Of a stretch of DNA of 8,315 nt, positions 5,627 through 8,315 are shown piece after piece (the stretch's first letter is position 1; each line of letters opens with the position of its first letter). Below the pieces are notes generated by a model. The model was not told where the DNA came from. It worked only from the letters and a program-made list of their open reading frames with translations, and did no database searches. Source of the DNA: an uncultured Eubacteriales bacterium (lineage in GTDB: Bacteria; Bacillota; Clostridia; Oscillospirales; Oscillospiraceae); assembly GCA_900554625.1 (NCBI GenBank), contig USHP01000067.1, positions 1 through 8,315 of the forward strand, written 5' to 3'. A program made the position numbers and the translations under genes.

Positions 5627-5671
5627 TTAAGAAACCTGCCCCTTCCTTCTTAAGAAAATTGGTGATATAAT
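5627..5671 (+). promoter_or_regulatory. Promoter region of the two-component operon with repeated TTAAGAAA boxes
   Basis: A TG-extended perfect -10 (TGATATAAT, 5663-5671) lies about 32 bp before the response-regulator ATG; no good -35 is seen (TTCCTT at 5643-5648). Two copies of TTAAGAAA (5627-5634 and 5650-5657) are spaced 23 bp start to start, about two helical turns. The second is part of a perfect palindrome TTCTTAAGAA (5647-5656) lying between the -35 and -10 positions. These could be operator half-sites for autoregulation by the response regulator or another factor; this is inference. Confidence 0.55.
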
Positions 5672-5703
5672 ACCATTACTTAGTGAAGAAAGAGGGATGC
5701 CCC

Positions 5704-6402
5704 ATGTATAATATCCTGATTTGTGACGATCAGCCGGACATCGTCAACGCCCTGAAAATCTATCTGACCCCGGAAGGCTACAACCTTTATGAGGCCTTTA
5801 CCGGTCAGCAGGCGCTGGATATTGTGAAGAATAACGAAATCCATTTGATTTTGCTGGATGTGATGATGCCCGTCATGGATGGCATCACGGCTACGGCCCA
5901 TATCCGGGAAATTTCCAATGTTCCCATCATTCTGCTCACCGCAAAATCCGAAACTGAGGATAAGGTCCTGGGCCTGAACGTAGGCGCGGACGACTACATT
6001 ACCAAGCCCTTTGTACCGGTGGAAGTGCTGGCCAGAGTTCGCTCTCAGCTGCGCCGCTATGCCCGGCTGGGCAGCTGCCCGGAACCCACCGGAAATCAGA
6101 TCACCCTGGGGGGCATTATCCTGGACGACCGGACGAAAACCGTCACCGTGGAAGGAGAGCCGGTTTCCCTGACCCCTACAGAATATGCCATTTTGCATCT
6201 GCTGATGGCAAACCCCGGCAAGGTGTTCTCCACCAAGGTGCTCTACGAATCCGTCTGGCAGGAGGCAGCTCTGGGCAGTGAAGGTGCGGTAGCGGTCCAC
6301 ATTCGCCATCTGCGGGAGAAAATTGAGATCAATCCCTCCGAACCCCGGTATCTGAAGGTGGTTTGGGGCCAGGGATATAAGATGGAAGGGGAGAGCAGAT
6401 GA
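5704..6402 (+). CDS. OmpR/PhoB-family two-component response regulator
   Basis: This 232-aa cytoplasmic transcription factor is switched by phosphorylation from a sensor kinase. The receiver domain (about 1-118) has the acidic pair D8-D9, phospho-acceptor Asp52 in LDVMMP, Thr79 in ILLTA and Lys101 in TKPF. The winged-helix DNA-binding domain (about 133-228) shows LTPTEYAILHLL, the recognition region AVAVHIRHLREKIE, and the C-terminal hairpin VVWGQGYKM. The ATG at 5704 is preferred to the in-frame GTG at 5683 because AGAGGG lies just upstream, and M-Y-N-I-L-I-C-D-D is the normal length before the acidic pair. It overlaps the next gene by ATGA. The promoter at 5663-5671 probably drives both genes. 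The regulated targets are unknown; divergent mscS and the operon itself are candidates by position only. Confidence 0.94.
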   Translation: MYNILICDDQPDIVNALKIYLTPEGYNLYEAFTGQQALDIVKNNEIHLILLDVMMPVMDGITATAHIREISNVPIILLTAKSETEDKVLGLNVGADDYITKPFVPVEVLARVRSQLRRYARLGSCPEPTGNQITLGGIILDDRTKTVTVEGEPVSLTPTEYAILHLLMANPGKVFSTKVLYESVWQEAALGSEGAVAVHIRHLREKIEINPSEPRYLKVVWGQGYKMEGESR

Positions 6403-8315
6403 AAAACCACATTGCGTTCAAGTTCCTGGCGATTCTTCTGTGCACATTGGCGCTGTTTGGCAGTGTGGCCAGCACCGGTGCCATTGTGGCCCTGACCGGT
6501 TCCGGGCTTTACGATAAGACCGTGCAGCAGGTACGGGAGTCGGAGATCAAAATCTGGGGAGAGAATTTGGCCACCGGCGTTGCCATGCACTACAGCAGTG
6601 TGGAACTGGGCGGCTGTCCGGAAGCGCTGGTTGAGGAGCACGTCCGCGGCGGGGCTTGGTCTTACTACTCCATCTTTAACTGGGAGAAAGCAGGCTATGC
6701 TCTGAAAGACGCTGAGGGCAACGTTCTGGAAACCGGAGGCAACCTGACGCAGGAGGATGGCGGGGCGGTTTATACCTTCCCGGTTTCCGGGCAATATCTG
6801 CATCTGGTTTCCACAGAGTCGCAGATGCAGCAGATTGAAGTTCCGACCCAGACTGTGCAGGCAAAAATCTACTCGGACGAGGAAACGTATATTTACAATG
6901 CCATTCCCCAAACCGGTGCGGCGGTGTATGGTGCGACGTTCTGGGATCGGAACGGCCAGACGGTTTATAGGAACTCCGGAGACGGAGAGATTCTGGGCAT
7001 GGTGATGTACGATGAGAATGGAAATGTTCTCTATCGTTCCAACCGATCGGAATATGTGGAAATTGGGCAAGTGTCCCAGCTGGAGCTGACGGGAATCGGT
7101 TCCAATCTGATTTACGAAGCCTATTCTTCCCAGAGTGTGGGAGAGCTGTCCCAGGATGAAATGGGCTGCATGATTTTTACCGCCTCTGTTCGGCCGGAGC
7201 AGTCCCAGGAGCTGACTGCGGAGGAAGCCGTGACGGAAGCTGCGGAAGCCACGGAAGCTACCAATCCGCCGGAAACCCAGCCGGTGACGGAAGCGGCCAC
7301 TCAGCCCGCTGCGGAGCAAACCCAGGCAACGGTGCCGGCTGAAACCGGCAGCCCGATTGACACTCCGGCAGAAGATAACGGACAGCAGCCGGAAACTCAG
7401 GAGCAGCTGACAGAAGAGACAGCAGCTCCGGCAGAAGCCGCTGCTGCGGCAGAGGGTGAGGCAGCGCAAATCAGCGAAGATCCGCAGACGGAAACCACGG
7501 CTCCGGCAGAAACCGCGCCGATGGAGACGGTGCCGCCTGAAACCCAGCCGCCCACGGTTCCTGCGGCAAATATTGTACAGCAGACGGAACCTGAACCAAC
7601 CGAACCTGCGCTGATTAACGGAAAGACGCTGGACCAGTACGATATTTCCCGCTACGAATACGTCGATGACCAGACCCACAACACCATGGTTGCCAAGTGC
7701 GTCTATGTTCCCATGCCGGAGATGACCCTGGAGCTGTATATTGTGCAGGGGGGACTGGTGGATGACGGACTGTTCTCTCTGCTGGAGGTTGTGCGGGGAT
7801 TCCGCAGTGACTTGTTCCTGATTCTGGGAGTCAGCTTGCTGGCCTTTGCGATTTTGGGCGTGTACCTGTGCTGCGTGGCAGGACGCTCCCCCAAGAGCAG
7901 CCAGGTGCAGGCGGGCGGATTGAACCGGATGCCGCTGGACGTGTATCTGATACTGGCAATTGCCAGTATCAGCGGCATTATCGTTGTGGCGTGGGACGGC
8001 GCCAGTGTGGCGCTGGAACAGAACTTGCAGGTGGGATGTGTCTTTGGCGCTGGTGCCGGATTCCTGGCTTGCCTGATTTTTGTGGGACTGTGCTTCGCCT
8101 TTGTGGCACAGATTAAGACACCCAACGGTTTCTGGTGGCGCAATACCCTGATTGTCCGTGTGCTGTGCCTTCTGGGACGGGCTGCACAGTGGGTGCTGCG
8201 CGGACTGCTCCCCTTCTTGGGCAGAGGGCTGAAAAAGCTTGGCGGCGGTGCAGGCAACCTGCTGAGCAAGCTGATGCGGCAGCTGAAGGAGAAAGCCCAT
8301 GGCTTCCTGTCGTTG
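6399..8315 (+). CDS. Large membrane sensor protein, probable sensor histidine kinase (3'-truncated by window edge)
   Basis: The frame is open from the ATG at 6399 to the window end, giving 639 residues with no stop. GGGGAG lies about 5 bases upstream, and the start overlaps the response-regulator stop (ATGA), the usual regulator-kinase coupling. Residues about 8-33 form a signal-anchor helix; about 35-470 are extracytoplasmic. Helices follow at about 472-494, 513-532 and 546-570, then a basic amphipathic stretch (RGLKKLGGGAGNLLSKLMRQLKEK). Residues about 268-405 are a low-complexity linker rich in Thr, Glu, Ala, Pro and Gln (repeats such as PETQP, TEAATQ, APAETA), splitting the outer region into two folded parts. 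No HisKA or HATPase domain is reached, so the kinase call rests on the operon context and on resemblance to clostridial multi-helix sensor kinases (motif GGLNRMPLDVYL at 506-517). A non-kinase membrane protein is possible but less likely. Confidence 0.75.
   Translation, partial: MKNHIAFKFLAILLCTLALFGSVASTGAIVALTGSGLYDKTVQQVRESEIKIWGENLATGVAMHYSSVELGGCPEALVEEHVRGGAWSYYSIFNWEKAGYALKDAEGNVLETGGNLTQEDGGAVYTFPVSGQYLHLVSTESQMQQIEVPTQTVQAKIYSDEETYIYNAIPQTGAAVYGATFWDRNGQTVYRNSGDGEILGMVMYDENGNVLYRSNRSEYVEIGQVSQLELTGIGSNLIYEAYSSQSVGELSQDEMGCMIFTASVRPEQSQELTAEEAVTEAAEATEATNPPETQPVTEAATQPAAEQTQATVPAETGSPIDTPAEDNGQQPETQEQLTEETAAPAEAAAAAEGEAAQISEDPQTETTAPAETAPMETVPPETQPPTVPAANIVQQTEPEPTEPALINGKTLDQYDISRYEYVDDQTHNTMVAKCVYVPMPEMTLELYIVQGGLVDDGLFSLLEVVRGFRSDLFLILGVSLLAFAILGVYLCCVAGRSPKSSQVQAGGLNRMPLDVYLILAIASISGIIVVAWDGASVALEQNLQVGCVFGAGAGFLACLIFVGLCFAFVAQIKTPNGFWWRNTLIVRVLCLLGRAAQWVLRGLLPFLGRGLKKLGGGAGNLLSKLMRQLKEKAHGFLSL

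Noticed and set aside
6243..8300. 685-codon open frame on the minus strand
   Set aside because: It lies antisense to the response regulator and sensor gene, is rich in Arg/Gln/His from GC-rich third positions, has no domain signature and no plausible start signal; the plus frame has clear protein features.

Overview
The window reads as chromosomal DNA of a moderately GC-rich member of the Clostridia, most likely a gut Oscillospiraceae/Ruminococcaceae-type organism. The reasons are strong AGGAGG-type ribosome binding sites, short intergenic gaps, sigma-A-like promoters with TG-extended -10 boxes, U-tailed hairpin terminators, and Thr/Glu/Ala/Pro/Gln-rich linkers in the exported proteins. The taxonomic call is inference from style; no marker gene proves it.

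Layout. Bases 1-821 (+) hold the 3' two-thirds of larC, for nickel-pincer cofactor synthesis, closed by a hairpin terminator. Bases 974-2545 (+) encode a membrane-anchored CapA-type metallophosphatase-like protein with its own promoter and a bidirectional terminator. Bases 2600-2957 have no protein gene. They hold two direct copies (about 140 bp, 152 bp apart, about 90% identical) of a unit built from tRNA pieces, a terminator hairpin and a GC-rich palindrome. The second copy runs into an intact tRNA-Arg(CCG) gene on the minus strand, which has a near-consensus promoter.

Bases 3041-5497 (-) form a likely transcription unit: an MscS-type mechanosensitive channel, then an ABC ATPase and its ABC-2-type permease joined by an ATGA stop/start overlap. 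No clear terminator separates this unit from the tRNA. From 5704 (+) a divergent two-component operon begins: an OmpR/PhoB-type response regulator overlapped (ATGA) by a large membrane sensor protein. That protein runs off the window end at 639 residues, before any kinase domain is reached. It is the likely partner histidine kinase and carries a long Thr/Glu/Pro/Ala-rich insertion in its extracytoplasmic part.

Functionally this is mostly housekeeping and envelope biology: metal cofactor, cell-surface phosphatase-like protein, osmotic safety valve, exporter and sensing. I saw no CRISPR array, transposase, phage gene or defence system. The most unusual piece is the tRNA-derived tandem repeat at 2610-2902, which includes a perfect 16-nt antisense copy of the tRNA-Arg T-arm region just beyond the tRNA terminator.
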